DNA of 6,694 nucleotides, taken from positions 1-6,694 of the forward strand of contig JAUWTY010000062.1 of assembly GCA_030614485.1 (NCBI GenBank), given 5' to 3'. Under the pieces are notes generated by a model. It had not been told where the DNA came from, did not search any database, and worked only from the letters and a program-made list of their open reading frames with translations. Below are positions 1 to 5,807 of this stretch, in pieces. A program made the position numbers and the translations under genes. This DNA comes from Methanosarcinales archaeon. Lineage in GTDB: Archaea; Halobacteriota; Methanosarcinia; Methanosarcinales; Methanocomedenaceae. Every line of letters starts with the position of its first letter. The stretch's first letter is position 1.

Positions 1-2
1 CT

Positions 3-89
3 GCCATTGCCATACTTGACAGGGCGGTCAGTTACTGGGGATTGGTGGTTGTGGGTGCGGTGGTGTACGGGGTTAGCGGGAGGAAATGA
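3..89 (+). CDS. C-terminal tail of a UPF0104 / LPG-synthase-like membrane protein (5' end outside window)
   Basis: Frame 3 is open from the window edge to a TGA at 87-89 and encodes 28 residues beginning AIAILDRAVSYWGLVVVG and ending in the basic tail SGRK. An LDRxxSYW block, one final hydrophobic helix and a short basic cytoplasmic tail are what I expect at the end of UPF0104 / lysylphosphatidylglycerol-synthase-like integral membrane proteins. In archaea these proteins are often found with glycosyltransferases and are thought to move lipid-linked substrates across the membrane. Only this tail is visible, so the family call rests on a short stretch. The gene converges on the ATPase gene, with 33 nt between the two stop codons and no obvious terminator. 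A similar sequence of the same family type reappears as a relic near 1500. Confidence 0.55.
   Translation, partial: AIAILDRAVSYWGLVVVGAVVYGVSGRK
51..65 (+). repeat. 15-bp direct repeat, copy 1 (GTGGGTGCGGTGGTG)
   Basis: The exact 15-mer lies inside the last helix codons (VGAVV) of the membrane-protein tail and recurs in the same reading phase at 1561-1575. The core 11-mer GGGTGCGGTGG occurs a third time at 1539-1549. The repeat may reflect gene duplication or recombination around the intervening ATPase gene. Confidence 0.8.
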
Positions 90-122
90 GATAAACTCGT
101 TGTCGTGCGTGGAACAATTGCA

Positions 123-1418
123 CTAATACACCAGCAAGTAAAACCATGCAGGGATGAACATTATTTCCTTATCTTCAATAACCCTGATCTCAAACAGGTT
201 TTTTGTTACCAGTATCCCTTTCATTGACCCGAACGTCTTCATGAACTTAAGCAGCCCTTTCAGGTCGCCAGATACTATATGATTCTGGTATTTTATTTCC
301 ACTGGCACAAGGGATTCGTTTTCCAATACTACATCTACTTCATTTTTCTGTTTATCTCTCCAGAAAAACTCGCCTGCAAAAATGGATTCTACGTACTGGC
401 CCAATATCTGCTCCACCAGCATATTCCTCCCAAAACCCAGGAGGGCAAAAGCTATCGAAGGATGCACTGCATATATCTTTTTGTTCCTGCGCGCACGTTT
501 TGCAGGGCTGATTGAGTATACTTCAGATATTTTGATAAGAAATGCCGAGCGCAGGTAGAACAGGTAATTGCTAACGGTTTCGTAGTTGGCATTGAAGATG
601 TTGCATAGGTTCTTTATTTCAAAGAGATTGGATGAATTGCTGCATGAGTATTTGAAAAGTTCGAACAGCAGGTCCCGTCTCCTTATTTCGAATATGGCGG
701 GTATGTCCCTGTAGATTATCTTTTTTACCACCAGTTCTTTTATATATTTCCTTATAACCGGATCATCGTCCTCATTTACCAGTTCGGGAAAAGCACCTTT
801 GTAGAGGTACTCCAGGAATTCGTGTTCAAAGTATTCTTTTTCTGTGATATGTTTTGTATACAGGTCTTCAATAGCTGCCGTGTCGTCAAAGCCGATTTCT
901 ATTGCATCCACTTTTTTCCCTCTAAGGTTCAGATATTCCCGAAAGTTCAGGGGCTCAAGTTTGAATGTGATCATCCTGCCTGTCAGGGTTGCCCTGGATT
1001 TGCTCAGTTCAAGGGATTCGGAGCCGGATATTATGAATTTTACATTCCTCTGGTCATAGTATCTTTTAAGTACGCCTTCCCAGTCATCTACATAGTGTAT
1101 CTCATCAAGGAAGATGTACCCGGATTTGAAATTGTTTATGAAAAAATCGATGACAAAGAGCAGCACTTCTTTTTTCTGGGTCTCTTCTTCATCAAAGGAA
1201 AAGAATGCGGCATTGCTGCCAAGTGTTTCGATTACCTGGCGCATCAGGGTTGTCTTCCCTGTTCTTCTGAGTCCAACGATGGCAATGGCCTGTTTTTTCT
1301 CAAGCCACTTATATATTTCAGAATAGAGTTCACGCTTGAATTCAGGTACTTCGACGCTCACTCCTCTCAGATGGGGATTATATTCCTGGATGAGTCGGGT
1401 TATATATTCTTTGTCCAT
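123..1418 (-). CDS. AAA_14 / DUF4143 P-loop ATPase (archaeal accessory ATPase)
   Basis: The 431-residue product has an N-terminal P-loop ATPase domain. Walker A is GLRRTGKTT (residues 49-57), Walker B is YIFLDE (101-106), and FIISGSES (129-136) fits sensor 1. A family-typical GAFPEL stands at 208-213. A middle helical, winged-helix-like region (about 250-300) leads into the C-terminal DUF4143 domain. There E360-V-D362 is followed by PVEIK (372-376), which resembles the PD-(D/E)XK nuclease fold core. Members are numerous, patchily distributed and of unsettled biochemical role; proposals include DNA transactions and defence-like functions. The length is normal and no key residue is missing. The ATG lies about 29 nt from a TATA-like box with no Shine-Dalgarno sequence, suggesting a leaderless mRNA. 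The gene is single, convergent with the preceding membrane-protein gene, and flanked by gene relics, which suggests lateral acquisition. Confidence 0.9.
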   Translation of the reverse strand: MDKEYITRLIQEYNPHLRGVSVEVPEFKRELYSEIYKWLEKKQAIAIVGLRRTGKTTLMRQVIETLGSNAAFFSFDEEETQKKEVLLFVIDFFINNFKSGYIFLDEIHYVDDWEGVLKRYYDQRNVKFIISGSESLELSKSRATLTGRMITFKLEPLNFREYLNLRGKKVDAIEIGFDDTAAIEDLYTKHITEKEYFEHEFLEYLYKGAFPELVNEDDDPVIRKYIKELVVKKIIYRDIPAIFEIRRRDLLFELFKYSCSNSSNLFEIKNLCNIFNANYETVSNYLFYLRSAFLIKISEVYSISPAKRARRNKKIYAVHPSIAFALLGFGRNMLVEQILGQYVESIFAGEFFWRDKQKNEVDVVLENESLVPVEIKYQNHIVSGDLKGLLKFMKTFGSMKGILVTKNLFEIRVIEDKEIMFIPAWFYLLVY

Positions 1419-1442
1419 GTTGTAGTATGATTAATTTCTGAC

Positions 1443-1451
1443 TTTATATTT
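1443..1451 (-). promoter_or_regulatory. TATA-like box of the ATPase gene
   Basis: On the minus strand the sequence reads AAATATAAA, centred about 29 nt upstream of the ATG. That spacing would put transcription start at or within a few bases of the start codon, consistent with the absence of a ribosome binding site. Seen by eye only; no transcript data. Confidence 0.45.
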
Positions 1452-1467
1452 GTTATGGTGTGATTAA

Positions 1468-1659
1468 GAGTGTAGATTAGTTGTATTTGTGATTTTTAGT
1501 GTATTGCTGCTGGCACTACCTGTTGGAGTTAGCGGCCTGGGTGCGGTGGAGTTCGCCATCGTGGGTGCGGTGGTGCTGGTATATTGTGGATATAGGGGTG
1601 TAGCCAAGATGTTATTCAGTCAGCCATGCTCTCAACGTGGCGGGGTCTGGACTGCTTAG
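1468..1659 (+). pseudogene. Relic of a UPF0104-like flippase gene (internal helix segment)
   Basis: After an in-frame TAA at 1465-1467 this frame is open to a TAG at 1657-1659. Its middle part (about 1489-1590) encodes a hydrophobic stretch containing LPVGVSGLGAVEFAIVGAVV. This resembles the conserved LPGGxGxxE(xx)M helix that precedes the last helices in UPF0104 / LPG-synthase-like proteins. The stretch has no convincing start codon or ribosome binding site. After about 1590 the translation stops looking like a membrane protein (GYRGVAK onward). It is therefore best read as a fragment of a second copy, or a displaced piece, of the gene whose tail lies at 3-89. The alternative is a chance hydrophobic frame; the shared 15-mer and the motif argue against that. 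Confidence 0.4.
1561..1575 (+). repeat. 15-bp direct repeat, copy 2 (GTGGGTGCGGTGGTG)
   Basis: Identical to 51-65 and in the same codon phase (VGAVV) inside the flippase-like relic. It is preceded 22 nt upstream by a shorter 11-bp version, GGGTGCGGTGG, at 1539-1549. Together with copy 1 it brackets the ATPase gene. Confidence 0.8.
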
Positions 1660-1760
1660 TACTTGCCAGCGGCGGGATGGCTGAACTGGTGAAAAATCGG
1701 GTGGATGGGCGTAACCATAATGGCAATCGCCACATCCAGTGCAGCATTGAAAAAGTATGA
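1596..1760 (+). pseudogene. Possible glycosyltransferase family 1/4 relic
   Basis: A frame open from a TAG at 1593-1595 to a TGA at 1758-1760 contains SAMLS (around 1620-1634) and then ASGGMAELVKNRVDG (around 1665-1709). These resemble the EAMxxGxPVVAS-xxGGMPEVVxxGVxG signature around the nucleotide-sugar site of GT-B glycosyltransferases. The residues between the two motifs do not match well, and the residues after RVDG (RNHNGNRH) look non-coding, so this would be a decayed fragment. Glycosyltransferases are common neighbours of UPF0104 flippases, which gives the reading some context. The match is short and made by eye, so chance similarity is possible. Confidence 0.3.
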
Positions 1761-1771
1761 AACAGTTTCAT
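1751..1771 (-). terminator. Candidate terminator of the DUF362 gene (palindrome then T run)
   Basis: A perfect palindrome, ATGAAAC-A-GTTTCAT (1757-1771), overlaps the DUF362 stop codon. On the minus strand it is followed directly by a TACTTTTT run (1751-1755 are the tract). A T tract is the main archaeal termination signal and the dyad could add to it. The plus strand also has T-rich sequence after the dyad (1770-1780), so it might act in both directions. Confidence 0.4.
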
Positions 1772-2907
1772 TTTATTATTCTGGTAAGCAGTGATTTTTT
1801 TATGAATATGGAATTGTGGGGGCAGAGTTCAAAACAGGTGTAACACTGCACACACTTCGCATCATCGATTTTGACGGGGTATGGCAGTTCTATAGCGGCT
1901 GTAGGGCAGTTCTCGATACATGCACCGCATTCCTGGCACTTATCCTGGTCAATCCTGGGTTTCATTGAATAGAACCTGCTAAGATACCTGATGAGGAATG
2001 CGGGTAAAGCAGCATAAGGTGCCTGACCTGGACGCTCAAATTCTACTCGTACCTTATCAATAGGGTCACCCAGGAGCATAATTTCTTCAGGCGTGGCCGG
2101 CCCCCAACCCCTTGAAGCGGCATCTGTAGTGGTCACGATGTCATTTGGGTCAAAACCGATTAACCTGGAGGCAATCATATCCAGTGCCACGCAGTTTTCA
2201 GATGCCATTATCACTCCCACATCCACCGGGTTGCCCCGGGACGGGCCGCTCCCTTCCATCCCTACTACGCCATCCAATATGGCAAGCGCAGGCGGGCACA
2301 CTGAAAATATATCCACCACAGCCTGGCTGAAAACATTGTTCTTACCCAATGCATGCGCCTTTTTCCTGATCTTGGCTGGTACGGTCCCGAACATGTTCTT
2401 GATGGCTCCTGTGAATAGGGTAAGTTCGTGGGTTTTGAGTTTTGGCAGCGTTATAATTACATCGGCATCAAGCACGGGTTTGGCTACATATATCGTATCT
2501 AACTGTTTTCCATTCCTGATGTCGACCTTCTGGTATCCACACACATCAAAATTAGCAACTTCAACACCAAGTTCTTCAGCTACTCTTTTTATCCCTGAAA
2601 CCTCCAGGGCCTCAGCGGTGGCGCCGGGGTGTACCATACCTGCCCCGTCCCCGACAATGGGAATTCCTCCCGCATCCTGTACCAGTTCGATCACTACCGA
2701 CACCACTGATGGATGGGTGGTCACGGCATCCTCAGGGGGCCTGGCAGACAGCAGGTTGACCTTCAATAACACCCTGTCGCCTGGATGTACGATATTATCC
2801 AGGCCTCCGATAAGTTCCAGTGAACTGGCAATGGCTTCCTTCACGTTAGCGTAATCATCACAATGTACAATGGAGACCGAAGTCATCTGTTTTTCAGGCT
2901 TTAGCAT
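1768..2907 (-). CDS. DUF362 protein with C-terminal 2x[4Fe-4S] ferredoxin domain
   Basis: The 379-residue protein has an N-terminal DUF362 domain (about 10-290). Family-like segments include RVLLKVNLL (45-53), TTHPSVV (63-69), GDGAG (86-90), LPKLKTH (154-160) and GAIKNMFG (167-174). A bacterial-type ferredoxin domain follows, with two CxxCxxCxxxCP clusters: Cys324/327/330/334 and Cys352/355/358/362. It should therefore bind two [4Fe-4S] clusters. DUF362 proteins are frequent in methanogens and clostridia; no specific reaction is established, so an electron-transfer or redox-linked role is inferred. There is no signal peptide or membrane segment, so it is probably cytoplasmic. The first ATG is preferred over Met8 because AAGGAG stands 10 nt upstream of it and nothing comparable precedes Met8. 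It is divergent from the thermosome operon and probably monocistronic. Confidence 0.88.
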   Translation of the reverse strand: MLKPEKQMTSVSIVHCDDYANVKEAIASSLELIGGLDNIVHPGDRVLLKVNLLSARPPEDAVTTHPSVVSVVIELVQDAGGIPIVGDGAGMVHPGATAEALEVSGIKRVAEELGVEVANFDVCGYQKVDIRNGKQLDTIYVAKPVLDADVIITLPKLKTHELTLFTGAIKNMFGTVPAKIRKKAHALGKNNVFSQAVVDIFSVCPPALAILDGVVGMEGSGPSRGNPVDVGVIMASENCVALDMIASRLIGFDPNDIVTTTDAASRGWGPATPEEIMLLGDPIDKVRVEFERPGQAPYAALPAFLIRYLSRFYSMKPRIDQDKCQECGACIENCPTAAIELPYPVKIDDAKCVQCYTCFELCPHNSIFIKKSLLTRIIK

Positions 2908-2911
2908 ACCA

Positions 2912-2941
2912 ACTCTACTCCTTATCTTAGATTAGTAGAGT
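2912..2941 (-). promoter_or_regulatory. 8-bp dyad in the DUF362 leader overlapping the ribosome binding site
   Basis: ACTCTACT (2912-2919) and AGTAGAGT (2934-2941) are perfect inverted repeats separated by 14 nt. A second small palindrome, ATCT-T-AGAT, lies inside at 2924-2932. On the minus strand the Shine-Dalgarno AAGGAG (2918-2923) overlaps the proximal arm and loop. The predicted transcription start (about 2930) falls in the middle. It could be an operator or an mRNA hairpin that masks the ribosome binding site. Confidence 0.4.
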
Positions 2942-2952
2942 ATAATATACAT

Positions 2953-2962
2953 AAAATATATC
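2953..2962 (-). promoter_or_regulatory. TATA-like box of the DUF362 gene
   Basis: The minus strand reads GATATATTTT here, inside a wider AT-rich run (2941-2962). Its position predicts transcription start near 2930 and a leader of about 20-25 nt containing the AAGGAG site. It lies only a few bases from the putative insertion-sequence end at 2968. Confidence 0.45.
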
Positions 2963-3064
2963 TAAACAGGCTGTCCCAAAAAAAACTTTTCACGACACCT
3001 TGAAGTTCTGAAAGTTTCCAACATTCGGAATTAACATCTTAATTCACTTAAATTTTATACATAC

Positions 3065-3157
3065 ATGGAAATCCACAAATCTCAACAAAAACGTGTTTTT
3101 AAACACCAATTACAACATTTTTCGTGCCCACTCCAAACTGATTTACCCCCTGAATAG
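3065..3157 (+). pseudogene. N-terminal fragment of a transposase (30 codons)
   Basis: ATG at 3065 opens a 30-codon frame that ends at TAG 3155-3157. It includes VFKHQLQHFSCPLQTDLPPE near its end, in the position expected of a transposase start relative to the IS end at 2968. I recognise it only by context and general character: basic and aromatic residues followed by LPPE. No Shine-Dalgarno sequence precedes it. It overlaps the C-terminal fragment by 5 nt in another frame, which marks the approximate deletion junction. Confidence 0.35.
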
Positions 3158-3285
3158 CATTGTACAATCTTTGAAAAGAAGTGCACGTGGATATAGAAAT
3201 CCGAAGAACTTTATGGTGATGATTTATTTAAGGTTGGCCAAATTGGAGTTTAATTTACCCACATGAAATAGCGAAGAGGCAATAA
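3153..3285 (+). pseudogene. C-terminal fragment of a transposase, frameshifted
   Basis: The frame reads LNSIVQSLKRSARGYRNPKN, then FMVMIYLRLAKLEFNLPT, and stops at TGA 3264-3266. The (K/R)RxxxGYRNxxNF block followed by a short hydrophobic helix is typical of the C-terminal end of ISL3-like DDE transposases. From 3259 the neighbouring frame continues PHEIAKRQ to TAA 3283-3285, so the original end was probably LPTHEIAKRQ, with one or two bases lost. The catalytic DDE region is absent, so the piece cannot be functional. Confidence 0.5.
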
Positions 3286-3424
3286 TCTCCTATACCGATA
3301 ACCAATAATAATAACTCACCACCATCACACATCCGTTACTATTATATAGAAGTACAAACAGTTAGAAGTGTTCTTATTATACAATATAACACCATTTAGT
3401 TAATATCTTTGGAGGAAATAATCG
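3286..3424 (+). promoter_or_regulatory. Promoter and leader region of the thermosome-grpE-dnaK cluster
   Basis: Two TATA-like boxes are present: ATTATATAG (3341-3349) and TTATTATAC (3374-3382). The second would give a leader of roughly 20 nt, the first one of about 50 nt. The heptamer TAGAAGT occurs at 3347-3353 and 3363-3369. The second copy is part of the small palindrome AGAA-GTG-TTCT (3364-3374). These could bind a heat-shock regulator; none of the well-defined archaeal heat-shock operators could be assigned with certainty. A strong Shine-Dalgarno GGAGG (3411-3415) sits 9 nt before the ATG. No gene is seen in this stretch. Confidence 0.5.
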
Positions 3425-5077
3425 ATGGCAGGAATGGGCGGACAGCCAATAATAATCATTGACCCGGACAAATCAAGGACTACAGGTCGGGATGCACAAT
3501 CCATGAACATTACAGCAGCAAAGGCAATTGCAGATGCTGTGAAAACCACACTTGGTCCAAAAGGAATGGACAAGATGATGGTAAACGCTGTGGGTGACGT
3601 CATGATAACCAATGACGGTGCAGCTATTTTAAGGGAAATGGATGTGCAGCATCCGGCTGCCATGATGATGGTACAGATATCAAAGACCCAGGAACAGGAA
3701 GCCGGAGATGGCACCACCAGTGCAGTTGTGCTCGCAGGCGAACTCCTTACCCAGGCCCAGAAATTGATAGAACTTGAGGTCCATCCCACATTGATCGTCA
3801 GCGGATACAAACTGGCAGCAAAAAAAGCACAGGAAATCCTGGAATCCACTTCCATCCAGGTTACAGATGATGACAATGACATACTGAGAAAGATTGCTCT
3901 TACCGCACTTTCTGGAAAAGGTAGCGAGATTGCCCTTGATGATCTGGCAGACCTTTGTGTGGAAGCCATCAAGGCAATAACAGATGAGTCCCAGACCGAT
4001 ATCAGACATAATATCCAGATAATCCACCAAAAAGGCGGCTCGATCAAAGATACCAAACTCATCAAGGGTATGGTCATAGACAAGGCCCGGGCTCAAAAGA
4101 ACATGCCTAAATGTATAGAAAATGCGAAGATTGCTGTGCTGGATGTGGGTCTAGAGGTACAGAAGACCTCTACAACTTCCAAAATAAAGATATCTACTGT
4201 GGAACAGCTTGATGAAGCATACCATGAAGAATACCAGACCGTAAAGGAACAGGTGGACAGTTTGGTTGAAGCAGGAGTAAACGTGCTTGTCACAGAGAAA
4301 GGTATTGATGACATTTCCCTTCATTATCTGGGCAAAAAGAAAATCCTGGCCATAAGAAGGGTGAAAGAAGACGACATTACAAGAATCGTCCGTGCCACAG
4401 GCGCTGTTTTGCGCTCTAATACCACGGATATTACTCCCGATGACCTGGGTTCTGCTGCAATTGTGGAAGAAAGAGGACTTGGCAACTACAAGATGATGTA
4501 TTTTGAAGGGTGTGAAAACCCGAAAGCAGTTACTGTAATGATTCACAGCGGTGCCGATTATATCACTGAAGAAGTGGAGCGAGCCCTGGACGATGCCCTG
4601 AATGTGGTCAAGGTAGTGCTGGATGAGAAGAATGTGATGTTCGGTGGGGGCGCACCCGAGGTTGAGACAGCAATGCAACTGCGCGATTACGCTTCATCCC
4701 TGCAGGGGCGCGAACAACTGGCAATTTCAGCGTTTGCCGAAGCAATGGAAGGACTCCCACGGGCTCTTGCACAAAATGGAGGACTTGACCCGGTGGATGT
4801 CCTTGTGGAAATGCGGTCCGAGCATAAGAAAGGTAATAAGACCGTGGGCCTGGATGTAAATACCGGCAAGGTAATGGATATGAAGGATACCAGTGTGGTA
4901 GAGCCGTTGAAGGTTAAGGTGCAGTCAATTAAATCTGCCACCGATGCAGCTTCAATGATACTCAGGGTGGATGATGTATTTGCATCTAAGTACACTGGAC
5001 TCATGGACGTCAAACCCGAACACAGGATAGACAGTTATGATGGTATCCAGGCACCCGATATTGGGGACGATTATTAA
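3425..5077 (+). CDS. Thermosome subunit (group II chaperonin, Cpn60/TCP-1 family)
   Basis: This 550-residue protein is a full-length subunit of the ATP-driven double-ring chaperonin that folds cytosolic proteins behind a built-in lid. Conserved segments run in order: TTGRDAQ (19-25), TTLGPKGMDKM (41-51), NDGAAIL (63-69), the nucleotide-binding GDGTTSAVVLAGEL (94-107), the apical-domain KGIDD (292-296) with AIRRVK (309-314), the ERALDDAL segment with the conserved catalytic Asp (390), GGGAPEVE (407-414), and KTVGLDVNTG (472-481). NDGAA replaces the more usual NDGAT. The C-terminus ends in GDDY rather than a Gly-Met-rich repeat, and the N-terminus reads IIIIDPDKSRTT instead of the common I(F)ILPEGTSRTT. 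These details suggest a divergent paralogue; methanogens often have several thermosome genes. It has its own promoter and strong ribosome binding site and heads a likely operon with grpE and dnaK. Confidence 0.96.
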   Translation: MAGMGGQPIIIIDPDKSRTTGRDAQSMNITAAKAIADAVKTTLGPKGMDKMMVNAVGDVMITNDGAAILREMDVQHPAAMMMVQISKTQEQEAGDGTTSAVVLAGELLTQAQKLIELEVHPTLIVSGYKLAAKKAQEILESTSIQVTDDDNDILRKIALTALSGKGSEIALDDLADLCVEAIKAITDESQTDIRHNIQIIHQKGGSIKDTKLIKGMVIDKARAQKNMPKCIENAKIAVLDVGLEVQKTSTTSKIKISTVEQLDEAYHEEYQTVKEQVDSLVEAGVNVLVTEKGIDDISLHYLGKKKILAIRRVKEDDITRIVRATGAVLRSNTTDITPDDLGSAAIVEERGLGNYKMMYFEGCENPKAVTVMIHSGADYITEEVERALDDALNVVKVVLDEKNVMFGGGAPEVETAMQLRDYASSLQGREQLAISAFAEAMEGLPRALAQNGGLDPVDVLVEMRSEHKKGNKTVGLDVNTGKVMDMKDTSVVEPLKVKVQSIKSATDAASMILRVDDVFASKYTGLMDVKPEHRIDSYDGIQAPDIGDDY

Positions 5078-5127
5078 AAAGGGGATTGCCACGAAAGTAT
5101 TGAATCAGTATCCAGTAGGGGCATGAA

Positions 5128-5757
5128 ATGAAAAAGAGGAAGAAGGTTGAGGTTGACCTATCAATAGATGAGATAGATGAACCTGAGGAAGAGATAACGA
5201 CGCAGGAAGACCAGAAACAGGGCATCGCAAATGGGGAAATGGCAGTTGAGGAACCATCAACAGAAGAGGTATTGGAGCGGTCAGTAGAGGAATTAGCCTG
5301 TGAGCTGGATGAATCAAGGGGACTTGCGTTGGATTACCTGAACCATCTCCAGCGGCTTACTGCAGAGTTTGACAATTACAAAAAACGGATGGATAGAGAA
5401 CGGTCAGAGATTATCGAATATGCAAGCTTTGACCTTGTAGCAGAACTCATCGATGTGATGGAGAACATGGAGCGGGGGATTGCCAGCGTCAGGGAGTCTG
5501 AGGACAGGGATTCCATTTTGAAGGGAATGGAGATGGTATATAACCAGTTGAAAAGCATCCTTGAATCAAGGGGTCTTGAACCCATTGATGCGGTGGGACA
5601 GAAGTTCGACCATCAATGTCATGAAGCAATGATGAAGGAACCCTCTGACGAGTGCCCCAACAATACTGTGATAGAAGAGTTCCAGCGGGGATACAGGATA
5701 AAGGACAGAGTGGTTCGATATTCAAAGGTAAAGTTATCTGAGAACAAAGAGAAATAG
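5128..5757 (+). CDS. grpE: GrpE, nucleotide exchange factor of DnaK
   Basis: The product has 209 residues, a usual length for GrpE. An acidic, low-complexity N-terminal region (about 1-50, rich in Glu) leads into the long dimerising coiled-coil helix with LQRLTAEFDNYKKR (74-87). Then comes the four-helix-bundle motif LVAELIDVMENMERGI (103-118). The beta-domain that contacts the Hsp70 nucleotide-binding cleft carries GLEPIDAVGQKFDHQCHEAM (149-168) and GYRIKDRVVRYSKVKL (188-203). The usual FDPxxHEAV reads FDHQCHEAM here. GrpE releases ADP from DnaK. The start is set by a G-rich site AGGGG (5117-5121) 6 nt before the ATG; an out-of-frame ATG lies at 5123. It begins 50 nt after the thermosome stop and is probably cotranscribed. 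Confidence 0.95.
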   Translation: MKKRKKVEVDLSIDEIDEPEEEITTQEDQKQGIANGEMAVEEPSTEEVLERSVEELACELDESRGLALDYLNHLQRLTAEFDNYKKRMDRERSEIIEYASFDLVAELIDVMENMERGIASVRESEDRDSILKGMEMVYNQLKSILESRGLEPIDAVGQKFDHQCHEAMMKEPSDECPNNTVIEEFQRGYRIKDRVVRYSKVKLSENKEK

Positions 5758-5760
5758 TTG

Positions 5761-5799
5761 ATAAATATAAGAAAGTACTATTATAATAAGATGAGGTGA
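5761..5799 (+). promoter_or_regulatory. AT-rich spacer with dnaK ribosome binding site and possible internal TATA box
   Basis: The 50-nt spacer between grpE and dnaK contains ATAAATATAAG (5761-5771), which could serve as a TATA box about 42 nt before the start codon. It also holds the Shine-Dalgarno GAGGTGA (5793-5799), 8 nt before the ATG. The ribosome binding site is convincing; the internal promoter is a possibility only, since read-through from upstream would suffice. Confidence 0.45.
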
Positions 5800-5807
5800 A
5801 GTATTAA

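Larger units (their letters stand above)
2968..3285 (+). mobile_element. Collapsed insertion-sequence relic (MITE-like, internally deleted)
   Basis: The left edge AGGCTGTCCCAAAAAAAACT (2968-2987) looks like the terminal repeat of many IS elements with GGCTGTCCC-A(n) ends. About 75 nt further in, a 30-codon frame begins with ATG (3065). A second frame (3153-3266) then encodes a recognisable transposase C-terminus. An intact element would need roughly 1 kb between these ends, so an internal deletion is inferred. No matching right inverted repeat is visible after 3285, so the right end is lost or diverged. The element fills most of the 517-bp intergenic region between the DUF362 and thermosome genes. 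The exact IS family is uncertain; the C-terminal motif is ISL3-like. Confidence 0.5.

Noticed and set aside
822..1430. 202-codon plus-strand open frame opposite the ATPase gene
   Set aside because: It is Phe/Cys-rich and antisense to the P-loop region of a convincing ATPase gene.
1596..1670. tRNA-like start (GGGGTGTAGCCAAG) followed by GC-rich sequence
   Set aside because: No T-arm GTTCRANTC sequence, no pairing acceptor 3' strand and no plausible anticodon arm can be found downstream.
1705..1794. Small plus-strand frame MGVTIMAIATSS... of 29 codons
   Set aside because: It overlaps the 3' end of the DUF362 gene on the other strand, has no ribosome binding site and resembles nothing known to me.
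2093..2854. 253-codon plus-strand open frame opposite DUF362
   Set aside because: It is antisense to a well-supported gene with complete family motifs and iron-sulphur ligands. Its Ser/Thr/Pro-rich composition is typical of a shadow frame.
3400..4083. 227-codon minus-strand open frame across the thermosome start
   Set aside because: It is antisense to the thermosome coding sequence and its ribosome binding site, with biased composition and no recognisable domain.
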